64,000 nt of DNA. Source: Pseudomonas sp. GOM6 (GTDB lineage Bacteria; Pseudomonadota; Gammaproteobacteria; Pseudomonadales; Pseudomonadaceae). Below, in pieces: positions 9,051 through 16,999 of the stretch. Position 1 is the stretch's first letter. Each line of letters starts with the position of its first letter. The notes beneath the pieces were generated by a model, which was given only the letters and a program-made list of their open reading frames with translations, made no database searches and was not told where the DNA came from. The position numbers and the translations under genes are program-made. The stretch is taken from positions 124,001-188,000 of the forward strand of contig NZ_JARPUS010000005.1 of assembly GCF_029537485.1 (NCBI RefSeq), written 5' to 3'.

Positions 9051-10499
9051 TCAACGAATGATGTCGTTGAGCGATTCTGACTGAGACTCAAGCTTGAACA
9101 TTGTGCGAGTTGTAGCGACGTAGAGAAGGTTCAGCTCTTCGTCCCCTTGTGGACTCATGGACTGGCCATTGATAAGAAGGCCATCAAGCCGAGAGTCGAA
9201 GTCGTTCGAGATAAGCACGTTCCGCCATTCGCAGCCTTTTGCTCTATGGGCTGTGATAAGCGTAATGAGGCCCCGCGGATTCTTGGCCTTACAGAGCCTT
9301 ACCAGGCTGTCGACCCTGCGAGCATTGTTCTTCACCAGGCTTCCGATCTGAGACACCTCTGAGTCCTGGTTCCGATACATCCACCCTTCAAACTCATCCC
9401 AGCTACGGAACTGTTGATAGGCCGGATGCCGAATGTCACGTGTAGCCCCGCGAAGTAGGGCATAGGCACCCTCAATCTTAGATTGCAGCTCAGCCATGTC
9501 TCCAACAATGTCGATAGAAGCCCCTAAATCGCTCAATGTGAGGGCTCCAGCAAGAAGGCCGGCATTGGTACGGAAAATTCGCGTATGAGGCTCCTGCTTC
9601 GAAATAGGGCCTATAGAGGCGGGGTTGCTAGATAGGCCCTTGAGGCCTAACTCGGCCTTGGAGGCTTTTGATCGAATGATGCTGTTGGCGGCATCAGCTA
9701 TTTCCTGGCCAAACCTGAATGAAAGGGACAATGGAAAAGCCTGCCCAGGCACCTTCAGCATGGCGTCCTGAGCGCCCTTAAAGCCAAAGATCTGCTGAGC
9801 TGCATCACCTACGTAGCACGCACGTTTTGCGTACGCCAAACAGCCAAAAAGAACGCCGGATAAGTCTTGAGCTTCGTCCAGGAAAACGAAGTCGTATGCA
9901 CTCAACCCCGGGCATCCTCGTAAAGCCCAGCTCTTAAGATACAGGTCGTGCGGGAGCGGTAGGGAAGTGTTCACGCCCGGTAAGAGACCTTTGAAGAGCA
10001 CCTCGGCGTACTTCAAAGCTAGGCCGGCTGTAACAGGGTCCTTTACCCAGGATGGAATGTGACTTGGCCCCATCTCTACTGAACTGCTTTGGCAGTAAGA
10101 AGTGACAATGGCCAAGATAATCCTGGCGAAGGTTGTTGCCTGGGTGGGCAATCGCTTGGCATTGAGGCCGAAGGCGTCGATTACCTGGGCGGGGTAGACC
10201 TGGGTTGTAGGCCTTCCTGTAGCGCCTGCAGCCGTGCCCTCATACGCCATAGCGTTGAACGTACGAACTGCAGCTATGTTACGGAATGAAGCTTCGCCGG
10301 CCTGCACAAGGGGCTTGCTGAAGGCCAAATACAAAAGCCGGCTTCCGCCGGCTTTCTTGCATTCAGAGGCTGATCCTACAAGTGTCGTCGTCTTGCCGCA
10401 TCCGGCGCCTGCTACGACCTTAATGATGCCTCGGGGCTTCGAGAGCAGATCTACAGAAGCCTTATGGACAACAGCTTGTTCTGAGGTTGGCGTATGCAT
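9051..10499 (-). CDS. UvrD/Rep-family SF1 helicase, short form
   Basis: 482 residues. Walker A is VVAGAGCGKTTTLVG near residue 28, motif II is VFLDEAQDLSG near residue 205, motif III follows as YVGDAAQQIFGFKGA and motif IV/VI appear as SLSFRFG and LNLLYVATTRT. All core ATPase residues are intact, but the protein is shorter than UvrD because the 1B and 2B insertions are reduced. It is the last gene of a four-gene operon: its ATG directly follows the stop of the FlhC-like gene. That context suggests a role in plasmid transfer or processing of transferred DNA; biochemical function beyond DNA unwinding is inferred. Confidence 0.85.
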   Translation of the reverse strand: MHTPTSEQAVVHKASVDLLSKPRGIIKVVAGAGCGKTTTLVGSASECKKAGGSRLLYLAFSKPLVQAGEASFRNIAAVRTFNAMAYEGTAAGATGRPTTQVYPAQVIDAFGLNAKRLPTQATTFARIILAIVTSYCQSSSVEMGPSHIPSWVKDPVTAGLALKYAEVLFKGLLPGVNTSLPLPHDLYLKSWALRGCPGLSAYDFVFLDEAQDLSGVLFGCLAYAKRACYVGDAAQQIFGFKGAQDAMLKVPGQAFPLSLSFRFGQEIADAANSIIRSKASKAELGLKGLSSNPASIGPISKQEPHTRIFRTNAGLLAGALTLSDLGASIDIVGDMAELQSKIEGAYALLRGATRDIRHPAYQQFRSWDEFEGWMYRNQDSEVSQIGSLVKNNARRVDSLVRLCKAKNPRGLITLITAHRAKGCEWRNVLISNDFDSRLDGLLINGQSMSPQGDEELNLLYVATTRTMFKLESQSESLNDIIR

Positions 10500-11261
10500 T
10501 TACGCGACCATGAACTGTAGGGAGCCATGCTCCTGCAAGGCTTGGATTGCCGCTGAGGTGCTGGCTTCGCTGGCAACAAGGGCACGGAGCTCACGCGGGG
10601 ACAGGGTAGTAAGAGCCTTGGCAACGGTGAGCTCTGAAAGGCTGATCCCCATTTCAGAACACAGCTCCTCGTCGTTGCTACCCCAGTTAAGGGCTTTGCT
10701 AACTGAGCTGCTCAGTTCGGCCAGCTCGGAGAGAGGCCTAGGTTCCCCTTCAGTGGGGATTTCAACCGTAATGCCACTGCAGAGAGGGCAATTGAAACGA
10801 CGGCAAACAGAGCTCGCCACAAACTCTGTATGGCAGCTATTACAGGATCTCATGCTGACATTCATTGCCCGATAGTCCCGGGCAATTACCCAGGCGCGAT
10901 CGAGGTCAAGGTAGACATCCTGGTCAACAGCACCCCCACGAAGGGACCCATGACACTCAAGGTAATGAGCGTGCGCCGATATGACTGCCAGATTGTCGAT
11001 GGCTTCGGCAGGATTTTGGGCAATAAGCAGGTAGGCGTTCATGAAGAGCGTCGCTTCCAGGATCATCTCGCGACTGCTCAAAATCGTTTCGGAGTGGGGG
11101 AGGGGGCCTGAATCTGCGCTGCCCCTCAAGCCAAGTTGCTTGCGTATTGCTGTGATCTGCTTACGTTTCATGCTCGTTTGGCTGACGAGTATGATCGTGC
11201 GAAGTCCTGATTTGACGAGCTTTTCGTTGATGCTTTTCTCGTCCATGTCGTAAGTCATCAT
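10500..11261 (-). CDS. FlhC-like transcriptional activator (SetC/AcaC type)
   Basis: 253 residues. The pattern LVKSGLRTIILVSQTSMKRK, then ATLFMNAYLLIAQNPAEAID, YLDLDRAWVIARDYRAMNVS and RSCNSCHTEF...CRRFNCPLCSG follows the FlhC fold, with the zinc-binding CxxC pair near residues 143 and 160. FlhC-like proteins also serve as SetC (SXT) and AcaC (IncC), the master activators of conjugation. A C-terminal extension of about 90 residues with a helix-turn-helix-like segment (DEELCSEMGISLSELTVAKA) is not part of classic FlhC. It follows the FlhD-like gene with a 5-bp gap, the same order as setD-setC and acaD-acaC. Assignment rests on pattern matching by eye. Confidence 0.72.
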   Translation of the reverse strand: MMTYDMDEKSINEKLVKSGLRTIILVSQTSMKRKQITAIRKQLGLRGSADSGPLPHSETILSSREMILEATLFMNAYLLIAQNPAEAIDNLAVISAHAHYLECHGSLRGGAVDQDVYLDLDRAWVIARDYRAMNVSMRSCNSCHTEFVASSVCRRFNCPLCSGITVEIPTEGEPRPLSELAELSSSVSKALNWGSNDEELCSEMGISLSELTVAKALTTLSPRELRALVASEASTSAAIQALQEHGSLQFMVA

Positions 11262-11266
11262 ATTGG

Positions 11267-11776
11267 TCAGCTCGCTTTCCGTGGGCTTGAGATAACACGG
11301 AGCAGTGCAGCCATTTTCGCGGTTGGGTTTTGGACCCCAGCGCTCAGATGCTTGGTTTCACAACGCAGACTAAAGGAGATGGAACCCTTCATTGCAAGAC
11401 GTAGCCGCTCTTGAATGGAGCTTTCCGCCAGCCACATGGCCTTGTCATAGCTGGTGATACCCCAGTTGATCATGCCAATTCGCAGATCCTGCTTTAGGTC
11501 GTCTGCGATTGAAGTGAGGATGGTGGTCACAAGTCCTACGCTGGCCGAAGGAATCGTCTTGGAAACGGCATCCAACCCGCCCTGGAGAATTTCAAATGAA
11601 ATCTGGAAGGGAGAGGTAGCCATCTCGCAAAGGTCAGAGACAAGCTCTTCTGACGCGGCCACGAGCCATTTCTGGTCATTCAGACTCAGATCGAAGAAAC
11701 GAGAAAAGCTGACCTGGTCATTGGCGGCCCACTCTCGGGCGGCGCGGACAGCAATGGAAAGTCCAAACGTATTCAT
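11267..11776 (-). CDS. FlhD-like subunit (SetD/AcaD type), probable partner of the FlhC-like protein
   Basis: 169 residues from the ATG at 11776, which overlaps the stop of the transglycosylase gene by one base. The N-terminal half (LSIAVRAAREWAANDQVSFS then RFFDLSLNDQKWLVAASEE and LCEMATSPFQISFE) can be laid over the FlhD helix pattern, where a helix ending in D...F.RL/F.L is followed by a leucine-rich helix and a short strand. It is longer than FlhD (about 116 residues) by a C-terminal helical region. With the next gene it would form a heteromeric activator. Similarity is weak and position is the stronger evidence. Confidence 0.6.
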   Translation of the reverse strand: MNTFGLSIAVRAAREWAANDQVSFSRFFDLSLNDQKWLVAASEELVSDLCEMATSPFQISFEILQGGLDAVSKTIPSASVGLVTTILTSIADDLKQDLRIGMINWGITSYDKAMWLAESSIQERLRLAMKGSISFSLRCETKHLSAGVQNPTAKMAALLRVISSPRKAS

Positions 11777-12336
11777 CACACATCCCCCAGCAAAATAAGC
11801 CGACGCCAAATCTTGATTACGTTTTCCCCGTACCCGCGAGCGATGTGCTCAAGCTTTGGGTTTGGGGTGTGATACCGACCGATAGCAAGGGGCAAGTCGC
11901 CCTCGTTGCCGGCGATCATCTCGCAAAGAATCTGTGTTCCAATCAGGACGTTCTTCCGCAGATCGAGGAGATCGCGAGGGTTGTTCACTCGTGACCCGTT
12001 CCAACGAATGGAAACCTGCATAGCGCCGACAGCAATGTGCTTTGTGTTGGCCAGTCCCTCCTTCAGCAGCTGCTCAGCTGCATGGCGCGTGGAGGGGTGG
12101 TATCCCTTATCCGAGATGTTCAGTGCATAAGGGTTTGGAGCCACCATGCGCCCACCTGCGTACTTCTTCGACTCCTGCAGTGCCACTGCATAGAGGAGCT
12201 TCGGATCAACGTGGCAGGTTTGCGCTGACGCCTCTTCCCAGACAGTCCCCTTTAGGCTGAAGGCATGGGCCTGGTCAGCGAAAGCGGAGCTTGCAAGAAC
12301 AGTAAGACCAAAAAGTAGGGGGGTGGCTCGGTTCAT
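11776..12336 (-). CDS. Lytic transglycosylase-like protein (SLT domain), secreted
   Basis: 186 residues. A signal peptide is evident (MNRATPLLFGLTVLASSAFA, cleavage near ADQAHA). The SLT-type catalytic glutamate sits in YAVALQESKKYAGG, followed by the GAMQVSIRWNG and IGRYHTPN blocks of the family. Such enzymes open peptidoglycan for the conjugation channel. First gene of the operon with the FlhDC-like pair and the helicase; the promoter faces the divergent regulator gene. Confidence 0.82.
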   Translation of the reverse strand: MNRATPLLFGLTVLASSAFADQAHAFSLKGTVWEEASAQTCHVDPKLLYAVALQESKKYAGGRMVAPNPYALNISDKGYHPSTRHAAEQLLKEGLANTKHIAVGAMQVSIRWNGSRVNNPRDLLDLRKNVLIGTQILCEMIAGNEGDLPLAIGRYHTPNPKLEHIARGYGENVIKIWRRLILLGDV

Positions 12337-12350
12337 GGGTCACACTGCTG

Positions 12351-12710
12351 TGGTGTAATTTCTTCCGTGTTGGCCCGGCGCATTCTATAGATGTTTCGCC
12401 ATGGTTCAATATGTTTCAGGTGTGAAATACACGATTACAGTGTAAAAAATGGCCAAATCCGACCAGTGGGAGCTGAGGTTTGGGTGATTTTTGACATCTG
12501 TTTGTGATTCTTTACACGTTTTAAAGGCTCTATGTGTCTTGATTCAAACAGGGCAGTGTAGGAAAAGGCTTGCGCGGAGTAAGTGTGGTTGTGGTGCTGA
12601 CATGGTCGGTCGCTACCCTTCGGCAGTGTAAAATCCGGTTAGTAAGCTATATTTCTCTGGAAGGGATCGAACTAGCAGTCGCTGCCGCTAGCTTCCATTA
12701 CACTGTAGGA
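12351..12710. promoter_or_regulatory. Divergent control region with repeated CAGTGTAA/TTACACTG operators
   Basis: The gap between the transglycosylase operon and the CI-like regulator holds CAGTGTAAA at 12437-12447 and 12622, CAGTGTAGGAAAA at 12551 and its relative TTACACTGTAGGAAAA at 12696, plus GTGTAATTT near 12353. The half-site TTACACTG in both orientations is a good candidate operator for the regulator encoded at 12774. Confidence 0.6.
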
Positions 12711-12773
12711 AAAGGACGCTTTGGGCGTCCCATGGTTTTACGCAGTGGGGTTCTCGCTGCGCTGAAGGCAGAT

Positions 12774-13475
12774 ATGTATTACCAAAAAGACCTGACAACC
12801 CACGCCTCTTTTGTTGAGCGGGTTACCGAGAGAATGAAAGTACTCGGGCTTTCAATTCCTCAGGTAGCTCAGCTATCAGACATCAAAGAGGCGACCCTTA
12901 AGAACATCCTCTACAAGGACGTAGAGATCAGCCGGACTGCGCTTGTTAGTCTGGCTTTCGCTCTCGAAACCACTGTTGAGTATCTGGCAGCAGGTGCCCG
13001 TACTGCGGATGCTGCAGACGCTTCTGACTCAGTCACCCTCGCGGTTCAAGCCCCTGAATGCCTAGGGTTCGTGGAGGGCTTCATTAATACAGAGCCGAGG
13101 TCCTCTGACCTGGTGAAGGCTGCCAGGACCATCCCAATCCCAAGGAAGAGCCTTATCAATGAGGGAGTAGATCCAGCTCACGTCCGAGCTGTGGAGGTAA
13201 AGAACGATCGTCTGAAGCCTGACCTTGATGACGGCGATGTAGCCCTGGTGGACATCAGTAACCGGGTACTAGCGGAAGGCTTCTTTGTTGTCGCTATCCG
13301 TGACGCTGTCGTTCTGCGGTTCGCATCGCCTTCTGTGCGGGGCTTCCTTCTGCAGGCATTCAGTCACCACGTTGGTGGCACACTCGTGAACATGCAGGCT
13401 GATGGCACCTTCTCTGATCCCGAGATCAAAGTGATCGGGCGAATCTTCAGTCGAATATCAGTTCAGTCCCTGTAA
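12774..13475 (+). CDS. CI/LexA-like regulator with degenerate S24 peptidase domain
   Basis: 233 residues from the ATG at 12774 (AAGG eight bases upstream); longer in-frame starts reach to 12570 but encode unconvincing sequence. Residues 10-70 form an XRE helix-turn-helix (MKVLGLSIPQVAQLSDIKEA). The C-terminal half follows the S24 fold: VRAVEVKNDRLKPDLDDGDV, then ALVDISNR and FFVVAIRDAVVLRF. In active LexA/CI the catalytic Ser lies in GDSM and the Lys in VKRL; here the aligned positions are Arg (NDRL) and Leu (VVLRF), so self-cleavage is not expected. Position matches SetR/AcaR-type control of the divergent FlhDC-like operon. Confidence 0.78.
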   Translation: MYYQKDLTTHASFVERVTERMKVLGLSIPQVAQLSDIKEATLKNILYKDVEISRTALVSLAFALETTVEYLAAGARTADAADASDSVTLAVQAPECLGFVEGFINTEPRSSDLVKAARTIPIPRKSLINEGVDPAHVRAVEVKNDRLKPDLDDGDVALVDISNRVLAEGFFVVAIRDAVVLRFASPSVRGFLLQAFSHHVGGTLVNMQADGTFSDPEIKVIGRIFSRISVQSL

Positions 13476-13477
13476 AA

Positions 13478-13506
13478 AAGAACCCGCCAATGGCGGGTTT
13501 ATTTTT
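13478..13506. terminator. Bidirectional terminator between converging genes
   Basis: AAAAAAGAACCCGCCA-AT-GGCGGGTTTATTTTT. It lies between the stop of the CI-like regulator and the stop of the parR-like gene, with A and T tracts on both sides so that it can serve both. Confidence 0.85.
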
Positions 13507-14020
13507 AATCTGTCATTTGTGGGGGCTTCCTAATCGAACGCCTGGGAGCTGTGGGTGCCGGCGCAGCAACTGGTGGTGTTGCGGGAGCGGGGACCTGTAC
13601 CTGAGCGGGCTCCAGCGGAGCCGCCTGTGTGACTGGACGGCTCTCCATCACTGGCTCGACTGCACCCTTAGCCGCCAATGTGGGCTGCACCTGGAGTTCT
13701 GCAGGCTCGATCTCCTGCTGGGGGAGGGGGGCAGCGTTTTCCGCGGCCGGCGTTGCTGGTTGAGCAGCTGCAGCCGGTGTCACTGATGGAATTGGCGCAG
13801 GCTTCATTTGTGCAGGTTTGCTTGGTCGGGGTGCTACTTCAGTGGCACCTGCATTGAAGCGGGCGTACATCAATCCCAGGTTGGCCAGCTGCAGCATCCT
13901 CTTAGTCCACTGATTTTCAGGGTACTGCAGGAGCTCCTCTCGGAGCTCCGGCATATAAGAGGGCACCTTGAGAACGATACGTCGACCAAATGGTTCGTTG
14001 TCGTCAGTGCTGCTCATCAT
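13505..14020 (-). CDS. ParR/StbB-like partner of ParM (RHH plus proline-rich tail)
   Basis: 171 residues. Residues 10-50 (RRIVLKVPSYMPELREELLQ and following) look like a short ribbon-helix-helix DNA-binding domain; the rest is an unstructured Ala/Pro-rich tail ending in a basic stretch RRSIRKPPQMTD. It lies 8 bp downstream of parM on the same strand. In actin-type (type II) plasmid partition a small DNA-binding adaptor couples the centromere to the ParM filament, and a long disordered tail is unusual for ParR. The candidate DNA site is the GTGAACC palindrome set upstream of parM. Confidence 0.65.
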   Translation of the reverse strand: MMSSTDDNEPFGRRIVLKVPSYMPELREELLQYPENQWTKRMLQLANLGLMYARFNAGATEVAPRPSKPAQMKPAPIPSVTPAAAAQPATPAAENAAPLPQQEIEPAELQVQPTLAAKGAVEPVMESRPVTQAAPLEPAQVQVPAPATPPVAAPAPTAPRRSIRKPPQMTD

Positions 14021-14028
14021 CAGTCCTC

Positions 14029-15048
14029 TCAGACGTTTCCGTACAGCCAGAAGCCGACAGCATTGGATACCACTGGGTTTGCAGAGGTAAGAACCTGTGC
14101 GTCCGGGTAGTGGCGCATTACCGCAGCCTTGTAGTACTCGCTACCCCCGCCGCCGAGGAAGATGAAGTCCAGCGGCTGGCTCTCGTGTTGGAAGCGCATG
14201 GATTGCAGGGTGTCCTTGAGAGCCTCGTTGGCGATGATCTCTTGGGCGCGTTCCACATAAGGCGCCAGGGGGACGCGAGCGCCGCGTACCACAACGTTAT
14301 CGCGGCCGGCCTGCAGAGACATCTCGATCTTCTCAACGCCAGGCGAAACGGCGTGCTCCAAGCCGATTTGGCGGTTGATCTCGCCAATCATCGCGGACAT
14401 GGCTTCCAGCGCTGTACCAGAAGCATCTTTCACAACGTGGCCTTTGTTGTAATTCACCCAATCAACCGAGTAAAAGCCGGGATCGACGACCAGGATGTGG
14501 GATTCATCCAGCAGCTCTGGATCGCTGTAGCTGCTGTAGATGTCGTTCAGGATCCCTGCGGGCTGGGGGACAACCAGAACTTCTTTTACTTCGACCACAA
14601 CGGAAGGCGCTACCTGATGCTTACCTTTAAGGCGTTTGGTCAGTGCCTCGATCAGGGCCGGATCACGCGACTGGGAGGTCGGCAGGCCGGTAATCAGATT
14701 GTCGATTACGGACTGGCCGTCCTCGGTGGCAGCAACGAGCGCGCCAAGGAAGAGGGCGTAATAGAGATCGGTCGAAGGATAGTTGGCGTGCAGCTCACGC
14801 TTGATGTCGGCCCGAGCAGGGCTGATCAGGGAGAGCCAGCGCTCATCTTTCACGGTTACAAAGAACTCGCCAGGGCCGGCAGTGTGCTCACCATTTACAG
14901 CCGAAATAGGCGCCGCATGAGCGGGGCGCACGAGAGTTTTTGGCTCGCCTTGGGAGGGGTAGCCGAAGGCAATCTTGACGTTCGAGTAACCGATATCCAG
15001 ACCAACAACGAAAGGACCGGTAGCGTTTTTTGGGGCTTTGCTGGACAT
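14029..15048 (-). CDS. parM: ParM/StbA-family actin-like ATPase
   Basis: 339 residues. Actin-fold nucleotide motifs are visible: phosphate 1 VVGLDIGYSNVKIAFG (residues 13-28), phosphate 2 ILVVDPGFYSVDWVNY (near 185) and the adenosine motif FIFLGGGGSEYYK (near 298). The length is typical of plasmid ParM/StbA proteins, which polymerise to push plasmid copies apart. It forms an operon with the downstream RHH protein and is preceded by palindromic repeats that resemble a second cluster at 8.8-8.97 kb. The plasmid therefore carries two unrelated partition machines. Confidence 0.88.
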   Translation of the reverse strand: MSSKAPKNATGPFVVGLDIGYSNVKIAFGYPSQGEPKTLVRPAHAAPISAVNGEHTAGPGEFFVTVKDERWLSLISPARADIKRELHANYPSTDLYYALFLGALVAATEDGQSVIDNLITGLPTSQSRDPALIEALTKRLKGKHQVAPSVVVEVKEVLVVPQPAGILNDIYSSYSDPELLDESHILVVDPGFYSVDWVNYNKGHVVKDASGTALEAMSAMIGEINRQIGLEHAVSPGVEKIEMSLQAGRDNVVVRGARVPLAPYVERAQEIIANEALKDTLQSMRFQHESQPLDFIFLGGGGSEYYKAAVMRHYPDAQVLTSANPVVSNAVGFWLYGNV

Positions 15049-15076
15049 AGAGGTTCCTTACCACTGGTGTTTTTAG

Positions 15077-15194
15077 GTGTAAGAAAGTGCACCTCTCGAT
15101 CACCGTCCCAGGCTCCCACCTGAGTAAGTGATGCGTTTTTGGTTCACATTTGTGAACCTTGCAAGCCAGGCCAAGGTTCACAAAAGTGCACCGT
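15077..15194. promoter_or_regulatory. parM operator/centromere: GGTTCACAWWWGTGAACC palindromes
   Basis: Three units upstream of parM: GTGTAAGAAAGTGCACC (15077), the near-perfect palindrome GGTTCACATTTGTGAACC (15141) and AGGTTCACAAAAGTGCACC (15174). They match the repeats at 8806-8965. Candidate site for the RHH partner protein, serving as operator and centromere. Confidence 0.65.
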
Positions 15195-15202
15195 GGGAGC
15201 AC

Positions 15203-16086
15203 CTTTTGAACTCAGCTTGCCATCGATTTTGGATATGCAACCCCTCAATTAGGGCCTGATTTAGGCCCTGGTCTTGTGATTTTCCATGGGCGAGCCTCGG
15301 TCTAGCTGTCGTAACAGAAGAGACACGTCCAAACCTGCTGAAGGTTTTCCATGCGATAACGGCTGTAGCCCTTACTCTGCCTGGGGTGTAGTTGCTATGC
15401 GCGCAATGAATGTGGGGTAGAGCAGGGGAAAACAATGACTTCTGGCCGTTCGGCTTACCTTGATGCGGCTTTCAAGGCATTTGCCGAAATTTATGGCGAA
15501 GAGCTAGGGCTAGTTGTTCGCAAGCCATTTCGGCGCTAGCCCATGTGCTGCGGGGTGTTCGCGTTGCACGTTGGCTAAAAGTATTGCCCACGTTTTGCGC
15601 CAAATTCCGGCCTATTGGAGGCTGTGGGTATTCGCTGCCCAGGGTTTTCAAAATAGCGGGGGCCAAACGGCGTCTAATTTGGCGGAAGGTGTTATCTCGG
15701 AATCCCAGCATTTACGGGGGTTTATACGAGGTGATTGGCCATGAATGTTCCAAAGGAACAGGTCAGTTCGACCGAGACCATCTGAACGGCAATCCTTCCG
15801 GGTTAGCGAGAGTCCATGGAAAAACCGGCGATGAGGATTCCATCAACCGAATCTGTGAACCCCCCGCCGGGAGAGGGTTTCAGCAGGAGCATGCATCATC
15901 ATTGCCCGCAGAGCATAAAATGCGAAAAGCTAGATTTCAGGAAAAACAGCTTTTCCCCTAGATCAAAGCCCTCTGGAAGCCACGCGTGACGCGGGGTGCC
16001 CCTGAATTGGGGTCAAATTGCTCATTGATTAGGCCAAAAAAATGGGAACTTGGCCGAAAACCTGAACTAGGAAGGAAGGGATATAA
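15203..16086. other. Gene-poor stretch, possible oriT
   Basis: Apart from one 34-codon frame, no gene is seen. Features include an 8-bp inverted repeat GAAAAGCT/AGCTTTTC (15924-15931 and 15948-15955) and the GC-rich CACGCGTGACGCGGGG near 15980. The MobI-like gene starts right after it. In SXT/IncC elements oriT lies next to mobI, so this is the best oriT candidate of the window. No nick site can be named. Confidence 0.35.
15435..15539 (+). CDS. Possible 34-aa protein
   Basis: ATG with a good ribosome site (AGGGG, seven bases upstream) opens a 34-codon frame, MTSGRSAYLDAAFKAFAEIY then GEELGLVVRKPFRR, which would form one amphipathic helix with a basic tail. The ribosome site is the only support. 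Confidence 0.25.
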   Translation: MTSGRSAYLDAAFKAFAEIYGEELGLVVRKPFRR

Positions 16087-16524
16087 ATGTGGAAAACTGT
16101 TGAACAGATCGATGAGGAAATGGCGAGGCTTGATGCGTTCGATGAGTCACTCAAGCAGATGACTCTGGACCTCAATGAGGAGATCTGGGCTCAGGCCAGG
16201 CGCGAGAAGTTTGTCCTGGTGAGGGCTGTGCAGATTCGCGAGAACACCGACAACTTCCGAATTGAATGGTGCCGCCTCAAACATGTCAAGCAGGATGGGA
16301 CTACGGTTGTTAAGCCCAATCGCATGTCGCTCAATAATTCCAAGAGCAAGCGTTCCTTCAGGCAGAATATGGTCATCATGGGGCGGCTCGACCAGAACCA
16401 CCTGGCCATTGTTCGCCGGTACGACGAAAAGTTTGCTGCCATTCGTGAGCTGGCTGAAGGCAACGGCGAATACCGTAAGGTGCTGAAGCGCATGCGGGTC
16501 ATCATGGGAGCGGTTGGTCTCTAG
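16087..16524 (+). CDS. MobI-like auxiliary mobilisation protein
   Basis: 145 residues. The spacing of conserved-looking positions, LNEEIWAQARREKFVLVRAV then FRIEWCRLKHVK and VRRYDEKFAAIRELAEG, follows the MobI family of SXT/IncC elements: an aromatic helix, an Arg-rich strand ending in EW, and a terminal helix with FA.IR. MobI is required for transfer initiation at oriT together with the MOBH relaxase TraI. Its presence fits the SetCD/AcaCD-like module 4 kb away. An AGGAAGG ribosome site precedes the ATG. Assignment is by eye from pattern, without alignment. Confidence 0.5.
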   Translation: MWKTVEQIDEEMARLDAFDESLKQMTLDLNEEIWAQARREKFVLVRAVQIRENTDNFRIEWCRLKHVKQDGTTVVKPNRMSLNNSKSKRSFRQNMVIMGRLDQNHLAIVRRYDEKFAAIRELAEGNGEYRKVLKRMRVIMGAVGL

Positions 16525-16529
16525 CGGGG

Positions 16530-16557
16530 TTGCATATTTGGTGGGGTTGGTACGCTG
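16530..16557 (+). promoter_or_regulatory. Promoter-like element TTGC-N17-TACGCTG
   Basis: Member of the recurring TTGC-N18-GACGCTG family (this copy has 17 bp spacing), 30 bp upstream of the gene at 16587. The ACGCTGACCCCAT context matches the copies at 34.4 and 56.6 kb. Confidence 0.6.
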
Positions 16558-16586
16558 ACCCCATCAATCGCCCGAGGAGGCACCCC

Positions 16587-16892
16587 ATGGAAACTGTCCC
16601 GCGCATCACCCCTCTCATGTCCAACGCTGAACTCGACAACTGGGCCGACATCTACGCTCAGGCTCGTATCGGTGAAGTGGTCAGCATTACCTTCAGCGAG
16701 TTCATCCAGTCTCCCTGGGCGCATCTCGCTAGCGCCGGCCAGGAAACTGCCCCCGAATGCATCGAGAACGGATTCCTGCCTCTGCTGCCCGCGCAAGCTG
16801 AAGCTTCGCGCCGAATCCAGGGCGACTGGAATGCGCAATCGAGAAAAGGCGCCGGCTCCAAGTCGCACCTGGTACTGGTAGCCAGCAACTGA
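16587..16892 (+). CDS. Hypothetical protein, 101 aa
   Basis: Starts at the ATG at 16587 with GAGGAGG upstream. The protein contains VVSITFSEFIQSPWAHLASA and ends in a basic segment plus hydrophobic tail (KSHLVLVASN). The first part recalls prevent-host-death or primase-clamp-type small plasmid proteins, but I cannot assign it. It has its own TTGC-N17-TACGCTG promoter-like element. Confidence 0.6.
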   Translation: METVPRITPLMSNAELDNWADIYAQARIGEVVSITFSEFIQSPWAHLASAGQETAPECIENGFLPLLPAQAEASRRIQGDWNAQSRKGAGSKSHLVLVASN

Positions 16893-16999
16893 GCCCCCCT
16901 GCTAACTCCGAACTCACAGGCCCCGGCGGCATGGGATTGGGAATAGGCGACTGGAAGCCTGAATCTGACCCGGTGCTGAAGGCCTGAGGGGGATGGGGA

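Noticed and set aside
13990..15123. 377-codon plus-strand frame
   Set aside because: Antisense to parM, whose actin motifs are unmistakable.
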